From: Pohlia nutans
Lineage: Eukaryota; Streptophyta; Bryopsida; Bryales; Mniaceae
DNA length: 64,000 bases
NCBI GenBank assembly: GCA_022496805.1
Contig: CM040097.1
Span: 21,628,072 to 21,692,071, forward strand
Direction: 5' to 3'
Made by a program: the position numbers and the translations under genes. This document shows positions 1-10,690 of the stretch, piece by piece. Under the pieces are notes generated by a model. The model worked only from the letters and a program-made list of their open reading frames with translations. It was not told the DNA's origin and did no database searches. Each line of letters opens with the position of its first letter. The first letter of the stretch is position 1.

Positions 1-530
1 GAGGGGTGGGGTAGCTCAAGTGCCAAGCAATGGACTCCTCTAGCTAAGATGGATGGGATGAGTCAACAAGACATTATAGTGGAAAAATAATGCATGAGTA
101 GACAAAATGGATATGTGCAAAAAATGACAGCACACAAGGGGATGCCAAATCGGGGTCTTAAAAGTACCGTACACCGTAGAACAATACTACAAACCTCGTA
201 CAATCATAATACTACTAATGGGAGCCTAATAGAGCACTATTAGGGACAAATGGTGAAAATGCACTCCTAAATCACAATGGCAGCACAAAAGCCCCAAGTA
301 AAAATGCCCAAAAAATCACCACAATAGTCCCAAGTCACACCAATTGCTCATGGGTACCAAGTACTAAAAATGAATCAATTTTAGTGGTAGGAATGGTCAA
401 ATAGAGGGAATTTGCACCTCTATCCAAACTGACAGCACAAACATGAGTCTAGAAATTGCTCTAAAAAGGTCAAAATTGTCTCAATTCTCGTTAATTTCCC
501 ATGGGTACTGAGTACACCAAATGGGGTTAA

Positions 531-1098
531 CCCCTAACTGCCTGAGCGTCCATATTTTGGACGATGTATAGATTTCATCCATAATTTCTCATCCATCATG
601 CACTTTTGCAGTGTGGATTTTTTAATATAAATTCTATAGGAAGTTAGCTTCATGCATGTGTGATTTGATTAGAAAGGGGAAGATTTGTGAAATTTCTATG
701 CCTCATTTCATGTTGTAGTGATTCACCCACATTTTTGAAGATTTCAATGTAAAAGTGCTGTAAAAAAAGTCAACTCATAAAATTAAGCAACCAAAAAATC
801 TCCAAAAATCACTACATTTAGAGTATTACATTTCAACCAATCACAAAAAAAATCATCCGTAGATTGTCAATATCTTATTCGTAATTGAATTACAAAATAA
901 TTTTGAATTTCACATTTCAAATTTTATACAAAATTATTGGTAATAGCAATCATAGATCTAACTGTATGGATAGAATCTAAAATTCATAACGTACAACTTT
1001 TATTCATATATCAAGTTCAAAATATCTCTCTAGGTTGCATTTTATAATGCATCTTTGCAAAACTGCCGAATTTGGAGAGGGCTCTAAGCATTTAGGGG
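531..1098 (+). mobile_element. TTAA-flanked inverted-repeat element (piggyBac-like MITE), inserted in LR1 copy A
   Basis: The element starts CCCCTAACTG and ends with TTAGGGG, and is flanked by TTAA on both sides (527-530 and 1099-1102). It is 568 bp with no coding capacity. Removing it and one TTAA restores the LR1 tandem unit ('gtactgagtacaccaaatgggg' continuing into 'ttaaatttgag...'), which matches the neighbouring unit near 1225-1320, so the unit serves as an internal empty site. TTAA duplication with ends beginning CCC is the hallmark of the piggyBac superfamily. Assignment to that superfamily is inference, because no transposase is in the window. Confidence 0.75.
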
Positions 1099-1979
1099 TT
1101 AAATTTGAGAAAAGAATTAGGCAAGGGAAGGGAAATTGCTCCCTCTCCTAAAATGGCAGCACAAATAATCATCTAGAAGTGAACATAGAAAGGGCTAAAG
1201 TGCATCAAATCCATCTCCATTACCCATGGGTACTATGTACTTCAAAATGGGGTTGAATTGGGCAATAAAATTGACTAAGTGAAGGGAATTTGCTCCTCCA
1301 CTCAAATGGCAGCACACGAAATTATCTAAACATTGGCCTAAAAGTATGATATTGCCCATTTCACCTCAATTCTCCCTAAGTACTTTAGTACTCAAAATTG
1401 GGCTTGAAGTAGACAATTGACACCTCCAAATGCAAAAAAACCTACACTTGTCCAAAAATCACAGCACACTAACATGACCCAAAATGAGCATCAAAACTTA
1501 CTCAAATGAGGTTTTTCGTGAGCAACAAGTCCCACAATACCTCAATTTACGATTGTAACACAAGACCATAGAATGTAATGGAAAATTTAGGTTTTTTGGG
1601 CAGCGCTTCCGCGTCGTGCCACGAACCCTAATTTGCAATTCTACTTTCTCCTTTTAAATATGAATTTGGCTTGGTGAAAATTGGGCAGCGCTTCCGCGCT
1701 ATACCACTCACAAGGCCAAAATTCCCACAACACCACACAAAGTTCCAAATAAGACTATTCTCACACACCATCTACTAACCAATGATTAGAAAAGTCCATG
1801 AAGTAAACATACACGATAGAGCAACTAAAATCACCAATTCAAGCTATAACAATTATTCCTCAATCAGTCTAATCCTCAAATAGTCTAGAAAGTCTAACAA
1901 AACTCGGAAAAATGGATAGGGGGAAGGTAGAGAATTACTCCCTCCCTATTATCACGCTGTCAATTCTGTAATATCACCT

Positions 1980-2960
1980 TGTGAAGACACGGGTGATGCT
2001 ATGCAACCGTCTCCTCGCCCTTCCCTTTGTCTTCTTTGCAAGGGAATTGGCTCGTTTTGTGCACTCTAACTACACACCATGGACCAAATGTGGTTGCAAC
2101 AACAGAATTGGAAACAAAAAAACATTGGGAGAAACATCACCGCAGCAAATGAAGAATCAAAGCAACAACTACACTCCGCAACCCCGGATGCCGTGTCCAC
2201 GCCGGATCCGCTCGTTGTGAGCCCATCGTGCTGCCTCGGCCGTCACCTCCTTCGTTGTGAACCCCGCCGCAGCCTTGACGCCGCGTCTGCTTCTTCGGCA
2301 GAGTCGCCTCGTCGCTTAGATGATCAATCAGTAAATCGGGAACTGGACCGAGGCACCGCAGAGAGTGCGTCGAGGGAGAGGGCACTGGATCAACGTGGTT
2401 GCATCAGTCGCCACGCAGATGCGGACTTCGTGGACCTACTGGTTTTTCTCCGTCGTCGCCGCTCGATCTCGCCCTGGCCTGTTCCGCAAGCACTGCCCGT
2501 CACCGCCACGCCAAGGCGGCTCGCACACCGTCCGTGAATCCCTGGGATTCACTACGCCCTCTCTCCGTCGTGATCTCTCGCGCCACGTGCGTCACGGGCA
2601 GGGTTACGGGCGCCTGGCTCCAGCTCGTCCCCTTCATCCTTCGCTTCAGTGCTGCGCCGCGGCCGCTGCATCCTCGCATGCTCCCTCACACATGTGATCC
2701 CGATTCCCTGCTCACCACCTTGATGGAGTCGTCCCCGGTCCGAGTACCACTGCTGCCACGCATTGCTGATTTCGTCTCCCTAACTGCTGATTTCACGGCG
2801 CCTTTTGGATCCGTCCGTCCTCAATCCAGTCACCCAGTACCAAAACTCCCTCTATCTCGTCACAGATCTCCGATCTATCAATCAATCCTCACTAGTCTAC
2901 CTGATCCCTCTCTTCGACACCCGGTACCACTAATTCGCAAAAATCCTACCTTGATCTAGT
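1980..2960. other. GC-rich core of LR1 copy A; open frames not supported as genes
   Basis: This segment is strikingly GC-rich against AT-rich surroundings and has overlapping open frames on both strands (up to 186 codons at 2399-2959). The frames are rich in Arg, Ser, Pro and His with no recognisable domain. The equivalent core of copy C (28080-29095) also has open frames, but they do not give a matching protein. The open frames are probably a by-product of GC content. A captured host exon or an element promoter is an alternative. Confidence 0.35.
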
Positions 2961-3514
2961 TTTTTCCAACACGGAAGGGCTTCGCACATGTCTTCCAAAC
3001 TTCTAACGGGCCAAAAACTAGCGATGTCCCTCTCGACAGGGGTGGGTTTGAATTTCCCACCCTAAGCTTCATTCATCCAATGCGACTTTCATCCAAAAAA
3101 GCTATTCAACCATCCATCCTATCCTAACTTCTACTAAGCTCCTATTTTACTCCTAGTTAACCGGGGGTAAATTTTCCCCAAAAGTTAGAACTTGGGCTTT
3201 TTTCATAGTGGAGAGTCCAAATTCTACAAAAGCGTTCTAGAACTACTCTTTTTAAAATAATAGACAAAATAGTACAAACACTTAAAAGCCTACAATTAAA
3301 AGGTCAAAAAACGCTACTCAACTAAAATTACCCAGAAAATTAGGAATAATGAAAAAGGGCAAATAACACCGCATGGAAAGTACTCTCAAAACACCAACAA
3401 GTCTAATCAGCTAAAATGCTGCAATTAGACAAAGAAATAGGGGAAAAATTACCAAACCTCACAATAAAGGTTTACCGCGATTTGTGGACCGGTTCAACGG
3501 TTCACAATTGGCAG

Positions 3515-3790
3515 TTGACTTTCACGGACATATAACATCAATGTGAAAGACGTTTGCGAGTCGCATCCAAAGTCTTCTAGGGGTCTACAAATTTTAAATG
3601 AATAAAATATTCACAAAAGCGAATACCGTTTGGTACTGGTCATCTGTGATGTTCTGCTAAAACTATAAAAAATATTACACTGTGATATTGATTATTGTAG
3701 AATATACTATATTGGAGGCCTATCATTATCACATCACAACATCATGAATTAGGGTACCTATTGACAAATATTACATTTTGAGAAGAATCC
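3515..3790 (+). repeat. Dispersed repeat R3, copy 1
   Basis: This starts directly after the LR1 right end and recurs in the same orientation at 19118-19395 and 47610-47800. Shared landmarks include 'gaatatactat', 'ggcctatca', 'catcatgaatta' and 'acctattgat'. It is noncoding and of unknown class. 3791-3973 holds nothing recognisable. Confidence 0.6.
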
Positions 3791-3973
3791 GCTTAGAAAA
3801 GGTAATTTGTTTCTAATGTCCATTTGTTCGCACCTTCTCGCCTATCAGTATGAAAGAACAATGATGTGATATAATTTTTTTTATAAAGCTTTTTGAAATT
3901 CTCATACTATCATCTCTTCACCATTTCAAGTGGTGCCAATGAACACCAAGTTTAGCAAGAGGCGAGTACTCTG

Positions 3974-5165
3974 TTATGGTAACACCTTGGTGCATGTGGT
4001 GGACTTGGGTTTCCAAAGCGTTGTTTGGTCCTCATGAGGGCGGTGCCCGTCTTTGTCGTAACACTGGACACAAGTTGCGTCAATGATGTGGTGATCCACG
4101 TTATCAACATGCATCATTCCTACTTGGTTGAAAATAATGCATCTACATTGATTTCCTCTTTTTTGTATTGTGGCAATTGTTGGCATAGGGACATATATTA
4201 TGGTTCGTCATTGCGATTGTTGGTGGATGACCATCAATATCGTCAGCCATGAGTTTTTTTTGCATGTTTGGCATAAAGCTGACGTTGATCGCGTGTATGT
4301 ATGAAACGTAAGCATATGCAACAATGGGTGTCGTACTTTATTTATGACTCCTAATCCTTGGCTAATATCGATATCCGTGTTGAGTATATTTTTCTATGTT
4401 TTGACTCCACAGATTATGATTCGTTTTTGGATCTAAGGTAATAATTATCCCTTTTGAACCATTTGAAGAGATAGTCTTCTTCTAGTTTTTGACTATGTTT
4501 GTCTATAAATTGTTTGAATCTATTATAAAATTTGCAACTGGTTTGTCTTTGTTTTGCTCAGAGCTGATCTTGAGTTTCCAAAACTTTTGTAAGAAACTTT
4601 TTTTGATGTCATACCAACTAGCTTGGAGGTGTTGAGTTTCAAAATCAATATACCAATTGCTTTGATTCTCTTGCAGCGTAGTACCAAGGACGTATTGTAG
4701 GTGAGTTTGATTGATGACTCTATTTGTCCAGACAATGACCTTTGGGTTGCAAGGTTTTTAAATTTCAAACCTTTGGGTTGTAAGGTTTTTAAAATTTCAG
4801 ATAGGGTATTTTGGGAAATTTGGTTTAGGAGTCATAGTCTCTAAGGCTTGGAAACATTCTTTGGAGACATTGAGGTGGTGGAATTGTGAACAACCGGGGC
4901 AGTTCATCTTGGGCTTCTGAGTCTCCTTTTTGAAGAATAGGTTGTAGCACAAGGTCGTCTTGTAGTTTGCTTATGTGAAGACTCTCGTATGGCATACTCA
5001 AAATCTCTAATTTGGCATTTGTAGCATCACTTCTTGTTGCTAATTTGATCATCTGTAATCACATCCTTTCAACGAATTCTTTCGTGGATCTGAGGTCGTC
5101 TTTTTCAAAATTGTCGTCTACTTCAATTATTATGGCAGGTTTAGCGGTGGTTTTCTTGGGAGGCA
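3974..5165 (-). pseudogene. Possible decayed retroelement gag-like remnant
   Basis: Reading the minus strand from about 5165, an open frame begins MPPKKTTAKPAIIIEVDD, is crossed by an in-frame TGA near 5057, and continues open as a charged, Leu-rich segment to 4825. After that the frame is broken by several stops. Further down (4186-3974) a 70-codon frame contains CxxC followed by DGH, which resembles a degenerate gag zinc knuckle but has one residue too many. The gag idea rests on composition and this weak motif only. There are no protease or reverse transcriptase motifs. Confidence 0.25.
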
Positions 5166-5399
5166 TTGTGAAGGTACATAACAAGTGGTCTGAACTACCA
5201 ACTGGTTTCAGAATTCCATCCCCAACATAGTTGCCAAAATGATAGCTCGATTTTTCACATGAAAGTGTCTAGAGGTATAGTTGGCTGTTTTGACCAAGGA
5301 AATGAACTTGTAAATGGCAGAATTGGTCTCTTTGACAACTGAGATGCTAAGCCCGGGGCGGAGGGGGGTGCACTCTACATTATGTTTGAGAATCACGTG

Positions 5400-6335
5400 C
5401 GTTCATGACCCCTCCTAAAAACCCCTTGTATACGAGAGGTTATATGTTTAAATACCTTTGTATATAGATAGATTATGTTTTAAATATATGTTTAATGTAA
5501 GTATACGTGAATATTTTCAATTCTAAATGTGTTTATTGTATGTATACGTAATACGGCAGTGTTTAAATTAATACCCCTTCTGTGCACCCACGTATATTTG
5601 TATAGTTTAGTATAGTGCAACCCCCGGATGCTAAATCAAATTTATTTACTAGAACAATGCTCTAGCTAAAGGAAACAGTGAAAACCTCCCAAATGACTCT
5701 AACGACAAAGGTCAGCTTGGAATCATGGTAATGTATAAGTTAATGGTCTTGTTCATTCAACTGTGGCCTTCAAGCAATTGGACAAAGGAACTAGGTACAC
5801 AACGAAGTGAGGGATTTCGAAGGAGGGGGTGAACTAGGTACACAACAAAGTGGGGACTTCGAAGAAGGGGGTGAAGCAAGCTTGCATATCTATGACAACC
5901 AAGTGAAAGATCCATAACTAAGCTTGAAGCACTACAAATTGTTAGGTACCAATTGTGGTCACCTATAAAAGCATCTGTTTCAACTTTAGGAGTTCCCAAT
6001 CTAGTTTTCACAAGCATTAATTATGAATACCAAGTTAGCAATCTGATTGGACTAGAAATGAAAAACAGTTCTTGGTACACCTACTAACATCAATAGTGGT
6101 TTATGCATATTAAGTTTGAAAATTTATAACAAAATCATACATTGTGAAAAAAATTAATCAAAAATTGAGCTTGGTTATTGAACCCAAAGTTTTATGTGCT
6201 GCAATTTTTTATCATTAAAAATGAGAGCTTCATGTAGGTTGAAATGCTTAAACTGACAGCAACTATATCCCTTACCTTAGTACTTAACATACCTGGACAA
6301 CTTCCAAAGGTACCAAAATTGTTCAAGTACTTGAC
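5400..6335. other. Intergenic, nothing recognised
   Basis: AT-rich sequence with no gene-like frame. One short direct repeat is visible around 5790-5870, two similar units carrying 'gaactaggtacacaac'. No inverted-repeat ends, tRNA or splice-bounded exons were seen. Confidence 0.5.
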
Positions 6336-6343
6336 TAGTTTAA

Positions 6344-6710
6344 CCTTTACATGTCAAGAGGCCCTGGGTGGGGCAGCCCGGAAGGCATCTAAAATTTCGG
6401 AGAGAAAAAAAAAATAATAAAAAAAAAAAAACTGAAAAAACGGCTCTGCTGGCCAGCATTGTAGCACTGCGACACTTTTCAAAAAATGACCTCAACTGCC
6501 CCAACCTCAACTCCTGCTCATTTTGATAACTTTGATTGCTTGCCAATGTTTCCACAATCTCCCAAATGAGGCGCAAATTTGGAATCTAGATCGCTATTTC
6601 AGCAGCTTTCCAACGCACCAATCCTTGCTTGATTTGGTTGAGAAAATCCACTTTTTTCTTCATTATTCTCTCATAAATAAGCCCATGGGGCTTACTTTGA
6701 CGTTTAAGGG
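6344..6710. mobile_element. TTAA-flanked MITE, diverged
   Basis: TTAA at 6340-6343 is followed by CCTTTACATGTC, and the right end GACGTTTAAGGG is followed by TTAA at 6711-6714. The terminal match is imperfect. The right end, with an 'agcccc' stretch just inside, resembles the ends of the 49462-49686 element. It is 367 bp and noncoding. Confidence 0.5.
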
Positions 6711-6937
6711 TTAAACAAGGAGAGAACATAATATAACGATTTAGTCACACTGTTAAGAAGACAAGTAATGTGACCAAGGAATATAAGAACACAATATGCA
6801 TACATAATATGAGAGACGGAGAGAGAGGGTTACTGAAAGAAAGAACAATTGAGCAAAAAAAGACGTCTATGTATTAGAGATATCCTTAAAGTCACCTAGA
6901 GTTTGAATAAGATACCGTGAATTTTGTTTTTAAATAC

Positions 6938-7174
6938 TCTTATTTGATCACCCCAAATAGTGAAAAGGTATGGAAGAGTTTGGTGGTCTCTCATTATTAG
7001 GTGTGTAAGAGCTTGGTGGTTTTCAAACTCAAAGAAAACTAGTTTAGCCGTCAAGAAAGACGGCTAAACTACTTTTCCTTGAGTTTAGAGACCACCAAGC
7101 TCTTACACACCTAATAATGAGAGACCACTAAGCTTTTCTATACCTTTTCACTATTTGGAGTGAACAAATAAGAA
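6938..7174. repeat. 237-bp near-perfect hairpin (long inverted repeat)
   Basis: Two arms of about 115 bp mirror each other around a six-base loop at 7053-7058 (GCCGTC, loop, GACGGC). The outermost paired bases are near 6938 and 7174, immediately beside the LR1 copy B end. A transcript would fold into one long double-stranded stem. It could be a fold-back element or a small-RNA precursor. No coding content. Confidence 0.8.
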
Positions 7175-7175
7175 T

Positions 7176-8130
7176 TGTGAACCGTTGAGACGGTCCACTT
7201 TAGCGGTAAACCTTTACCGCAAGGTTTTTTTTATTTCTATTGTATTATTTATTTGTCTAAGTACATCGTTTTAGCTGATTAAACAATTTTCCGTGTGGTA
7301 TGCTATTTGGTTTTGGTTTTGGTTAGCCTTTTCTATTATGCCTTTTTGTCTGAGTAATTTTAGCTGCTTATTGTTTTTTAACCGATCAACCGTGGGATTT
7401 TTAGTGTTTGTACAATTTGGGCTATTATTTTAGACTATTATTTTAGTCTATTATTATAGTCTATTATTTTAGTCTATCCTCTTAGTCTATTAGTCCAATT
7501 TGGTCTATTATTTTAGTCTATTATCTTAGTCTATTCTTTTAGCCTATTCTTTAGTCTATTCTTTTAGTCTATTATTTTAGTTTATTATTTTAGTCTATTA
7601 GTTTAATCTATTAGTCTATTTTGGCTTATCGTTTGGTTGATTCTTTAGACTACCGTTGTAGATAAGTTGTGGGTAAATAGAACTCACGGTTTTTTATGAG
7701 TGAAGGGGGAGTTTAGTGAGGGTAGGAAGAAAATTAGTCTAATCGGATGAAATCCGTTTGGATGAATGGTGGGAGTATTGGATGTAGCTTAGGGTGGGAT
7801 TTTGAATCCCACCCCTGTCGCAAAGATATGGCAGTTAGTTAGTTTTCTCTCTTTGTGTGTGCCGTTAGTTTTTTGGGGAGGAGAGACTAGTTTTTCATAT
7901 CTGAATCTATTTAGTGTGCTAGTCTTCCGAATTTGAATCTAAGAGAAGGATAGTGAGATTAGGATAGGGTTTTTGTCTTTGTGCTTATTGGAAGTAGAGG
8001 AGGAAAAAAGAGGGGTTGAGTTTTTTCTGTGTGTGATCACGACGAGGGAATCGGCCGAGGCGCAGGCGAGCTGCGAGCGCATGACGAAGTGGAGGCGAGC
8101 TGTGAAGGCGAGCTGGAGGAGCCAATGTTT
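7176..8130 (-). repeat. Large repeat LR1, copy B (reversed, truncated)
   Basis: This is the reverse complement of the right part of copies A and C. It starts with the 'gaaccgttgagacggtcc' terminal signature, continues through a TAGTCTATT-type low-complexity block, includes the GGTGGG...CCCACC palindrome near 7792, and ends in a short GC-rich piece (about 8036-8120) where it abuts a truncated MITE. The rest of LR1 is missing here. Confidence 0.6.
7420..7640 (+). repeat. Low-complexity array of TAGTCTATTATTTT-type units
   Basis: About fifteen degenerate units of 'tagtctatta/cttttt' lie head to tail inside LR1 copy B. The same motif in the opposite orientation (AATAGACTAA) is expanded in copy C at 29410-29960, but copy A has almost none, so the array expands and shrinks between copies. 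Confidence 0.8.
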
Positions 8131-8149
8131 AATTATCAATTTTGAAAGT

Positions 8150-8543
8150 TAATATTAAAAATTACTTCTAAATTCGATTACAAACAAAATTTTAGTATTT
8201 TTTGAGTAAAATTTGTTGGAATGAATTTGAAATGAGATACTCTTAAATGTGGTGATTCTTCGAAATTTTTGTGTTTCTTAAATCTATGATCTCATTTTTG
8301 CAAGGCTACTTTTGAACTAAAGTCAATGCAATTTTGGCTTGGTCAACGACTTGACATACTTCTACATTTGTGATTTAAAAAAAAATGTAATCAAGTATGA
8401 CTAAATCCAACCGTTAGATAGGACAACAACTTGGTGAAGAATCTCCAAAAAATTGGATGACTTTCATTCAAGCATTGATGAGAACGTGAGAAGGGTTTGA
8501 ATATGTTAGTCGTCCACTTTCTGGACGCTCTGACATTTAGGGG
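8150..8543 (-). mobile_element. TTAA MITE of the 531-1098 family, truncated
   Basis: The intact end is TTAGGGG at 8537-8543 followed by TTAA (8544-8547), preceded by a subterminal hairpin GTCC...GGAC. The inner part follows the reverse complement of the 531-1098 element. The other end is lost at the junction with LR1 copy B. The flank after TTAA matches 21617 onward, where the repeat carries TTAA without the insertion. Confidence 0.6.
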
Positions 8544-9690
8544 TTAAATTGATCTTTGGTATTGAGTATAACAAAAGAATATATGTGGGCGTTTGTATGG
8601 TACGGTCCACTAGAATTATCGTCCATGTGCACTCTTTTGAGGATTTTGAGAATTTGGAAAATTCAATTCAGAGAGAGAAAAATATTTTTGTGAAATCTAA
8701 AGTCGTAGGATGGACTATATCGATAAATGAAAAAAGAAATTTGATAGAAAATTAAAACTTTGGCGTTATGTTTTAATGGAGGATGAAACAAAGGATAAAC
8801 TAGTGCATTGTCACAGTGCATACTATGCACTCTAAATTCTAAAAGAGAAGGAGAACATAGGATTGTGGATGGACTTTTGAGCTATGAATTTTTCCAATGT
8901 TCAAATATGTGAAGGAAAATATCTCCAATTTTTTCAAATGTTTTTGAATTGATTAAACCTTCAAATAATAAAATGTGCTAATTTGGGAGGGATTAATTGT
9001 TTCTCTATTGATTTCTTTGATGGATGTATTTTTTGAATGTACTTGAGAATGAAATTTTGTAGGTTGACTTTTTATATATTTTTTAATATAGAATCAAACA
9101 TGAACTATATTTACATTCAAAGTTTGATCATAAATTGGTAAAACTGTTATTAAAATGGGAGTTTTGATACTCAAAATCTTCAACAAAAAATCATTTTAAC
9201 ATTCTAAAATTTTATTTGTTGGATAATATGGACATAAATCTCGAAGTTGGTTCACTCATTTTGCATTGAATCATTGCTACATAATTTTCAAATTGGTTTG
9301 AAAGTTAGCTTTTTAGACAAAATGCTCAAAGTGCACAAATGTGCAACAAGATTTAGTTAGATCATCATGAAGAGTTGGTGGACCATACCATACAAATGCC
9401 CATGTGAGCGTTTATTGACAACTCCTAATTATTGATTAACTAATCTTTTACTAACATGTGATACTAATAAGATAAATATTGTTGTTGACTTTTGAGGAAA
9501 AAAGATGCTAAGTTATCAAGAGGTAAATTTGGCTTGTCCTTCAACAATCATAATGTAGTAAGGTTGAGTGATGCTAATACGCCATTAGGCACGCCATATT
9601 CAAAAAAGAAGTTAGGGGCTATTTCATTCCTTGTCATCTCATTATGATGGTGAAATTTACGTTGCCTACTTATGTATTGGGCTATGTAGG
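8544..9690 (+). repeat. Dispersed repeat R9, copy 1 (interrupted)
   Basis: Positions 8544-8585 and 9403-9690 together match the continuous copy at 21617-22255, with landmarks 'agcaaaagaatatat', 'ggttgagtgatgct', 'cacgccat' and 'tctcattatgatggtga'. The 817 bp between are a separate insertion. The RING gene begins just downstream of this copy but not of copy 2. Confidence 0.65.
8586..9402. mobile_element. 817-bp terminal-inverted-repeat element inside R9
   Basis: The ends TGGGCGTTTGTATGGTACGG and its near-complement around 9377-9402 form inverted repeats of about 25 bp. The R9 copy at 21640-21665 runs uninterrupted through this point, so it serves as an empty site. No transposase frame is present. 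The target duplication is unclear (a few bases at most), so the superfamily is left open. Confidence 0.6.
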
Positions 9691-9734
9691 CCTGTATTGG
9701 GCTATATACCTATGTATTGGGCTATATAGTTGCT

Positions 9735-9922
9735 AGTTATAAAAAGTAAAAGTCATGTACATACTAATTACACAAGTATAAAAGTGAGGTACAAGTAAAG
9801 GTAAAAAGAATGTAAAAGCTAAATCCTCCATGCTATAAATGAAATATATATAAACATAACTTGTTATCCACAAAATACAACTAATTGAAAGTCATTAAAG
9901 AAATTTTAAATTTTCAACAATC
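9735..9922 (+). promoter_or_regulatory. Leader/promoter region of the RING gene
   Basis: TATA-like elements lie at 9833-9840 (TATAAATG) and 9845-9855 (TATATATAAAC), 70-90 bases before the ATG. The whole stretch is conserved before the pseudogene copy at 35948-36171, where a run of AATGTAAA units has expanded. Conservation of the non-coding leader with the coding part means the two were duplicated together at DNA level rather than by retrocopying of a spliced mRNA. Confidence 0.5.
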
Positions 9923-10486
9923 ATGGAAGAATCTATTGTATGTTGTAGTATTTGCTACAATGCTCTTGATGATCCATTAACTACTATTTGTAATCATCAA
10001 TTTTGTAGGTCATGTTTAAATGATTGGCTTAATGCACAACAACAAAGCTGTAAATTAGCACAATGTCCTCTTTGCAAACACAACTTAGAACACTTAGTTA
10101 ATCAAATTTGGAATCCAATAGCATATTTGGTAGTTATATTTGAATCATTCAAAAAAATTCAAGTACATCTTGATGAGTTCAGAGAAACTATTCTAAGACA
10201 AGTTGTTGAATCAAGAGAAGTTTTTGAAGGACTTATTGGCGAATTACAAAATGAATATGAAAAAACAACTTTTGAAGTAATTGATAAAATCGATGAAATC
10301 TTTGAATTATGGAGAAGAGATGGTGGATCAAAAGAGACTTTGTGCAAGGTATATAAACGTTTTCAACAAAGAGTTGATAAAGAGGTAGAATATATTCAAA
10401 GACAAACCATTCAAGTAAAAGAAAGTTTTCAAAGTCAAGGAGGTAAATCAAGAGAAGTTATTGAAGAACAAATTGCTGAATCATGA
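9923..10486 (+). CDS. Short intronless RING-finger protein (putative E3 ubiquitin ligase)
   Basis: The 187-residue frame opens with a C3HC4 RING: Cys8, Cys11, Cys23, His25, Cys28, Cys31, Cys48 and Cys51. RING domains bind two zinc ions and usually recruit ubiquitin-loaded E2 enzymes. Residues 75-187 are charged and helical-looking, probably coiled coil, with no substrate-binding domain recognised. It is intronless and very AT-rich, unlike the multi-exon genes in this window. The ATG at 9923 is chosen because the RING begins seven residues later and the same ATG is kept in the copy at 36172. The frame continues past the stop with homologous-looking sequence, so this protein may be shortened. 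The ligase role is inferred from the domain; a transposon-borne gene or a pseudogene is possible. Confidence 0.65.
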   Translation: MEESIVCCSICYNALDDPLTTICNHQFCRSCLNDWLNAQQQSCKLAQCPLCKHNLEHLVNQIWNPIAYLVVIFESFKKIQVHLDEFRETILRQVVESREVFEGLIGELQNEYEKTTFEVIDKIDEIFELWRRDGGSKETLCKVYKRFQQRVDKEVEYIQRQTIQVKESFQSQGGKSREVIEEQIAES

Positions 10487-10690
10487 GAATGATTTTTAGA
10501 AACAAGCATGTGGATTAAAAATATCAAAAGTGAGTATCAAAATTTTCAACTATTTGATGAAACAAGAGAATTTCTTACATGGTGAGTCTTTGAATCAAGC
10601 ACTAATGGACGAGATGAAGCTTCATGTAGATTATACAAAAATATCGAAAGACTACTTGATGAAGCAAGCATAAGAAAAATGTATGACTAA
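10487..10690 (+). pseudogene. Stop-interrupted 3' extension of the RING gene
   Basis: In the same frame after the TGA at 10484, protein-like sequence continues to a TAA at 10688-10690, crossed by further TGAs at 10490 and 10583. Part of it (NGRDEASCRLYKNIERLL) resembles an upstream stretch of the intact ORF (DGGSKETLCKVYKRFQQ), suggesting an internal protein repeat. All three internal stops are TGA, as expected if CGA codons decayed by cytosine deamination. The ancestral protein would have been about 255 residues. Confidence 0.45.

Larger units (their letters stand above)
1..3510 (+). repeat. Large unclassified repeat LR1, copy A (left end outside window)
   Basis: This copy matches 27054-30190 (copy C) along most of its length, and its right end matches reversed copy B (7176-8130). 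Shared landmarks in order are: a stretch of imperfect tandem units carrying a 'gacagcaca' motif; two copies of GGGCAGCGCTTCCGCG about 90 bp apart (near 1598 and 1684); a GC-rich core (about 1980-2960); a short palindrome GGTGGG...CCCACC (near 3041); and a right end with 'ggtttaccgc' followed by an inverted 'accg...cggttcac' signature. No transposase, reverse transcriptase or LTR pair was seen. It is probably a non-autonomous transposable element of unknown class. Confidence 0.6.

Noticed and set aside
2079..2959. Long overlapping open frames (110-186 codons) in LR1 copy A
   Set aside because: They occur on both strands of a GC-rich patch, have biased composition and no domain, and are not conserved as protein in copy C.
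3974..4186. Canonical CCHC zinc knuckle
   Set aside because: Spacing between the second Cys and the His is one residue too long and the last Cys is absent; kept only as weak support for a gag remnant.
9923..10486. RING gene as a recent insertion from a giant DNA virus
   Set aside because: AT-rich and intronless would fit, but there are no neighbouring viral genes, and short RING proteins are too widespread to indicate origin.
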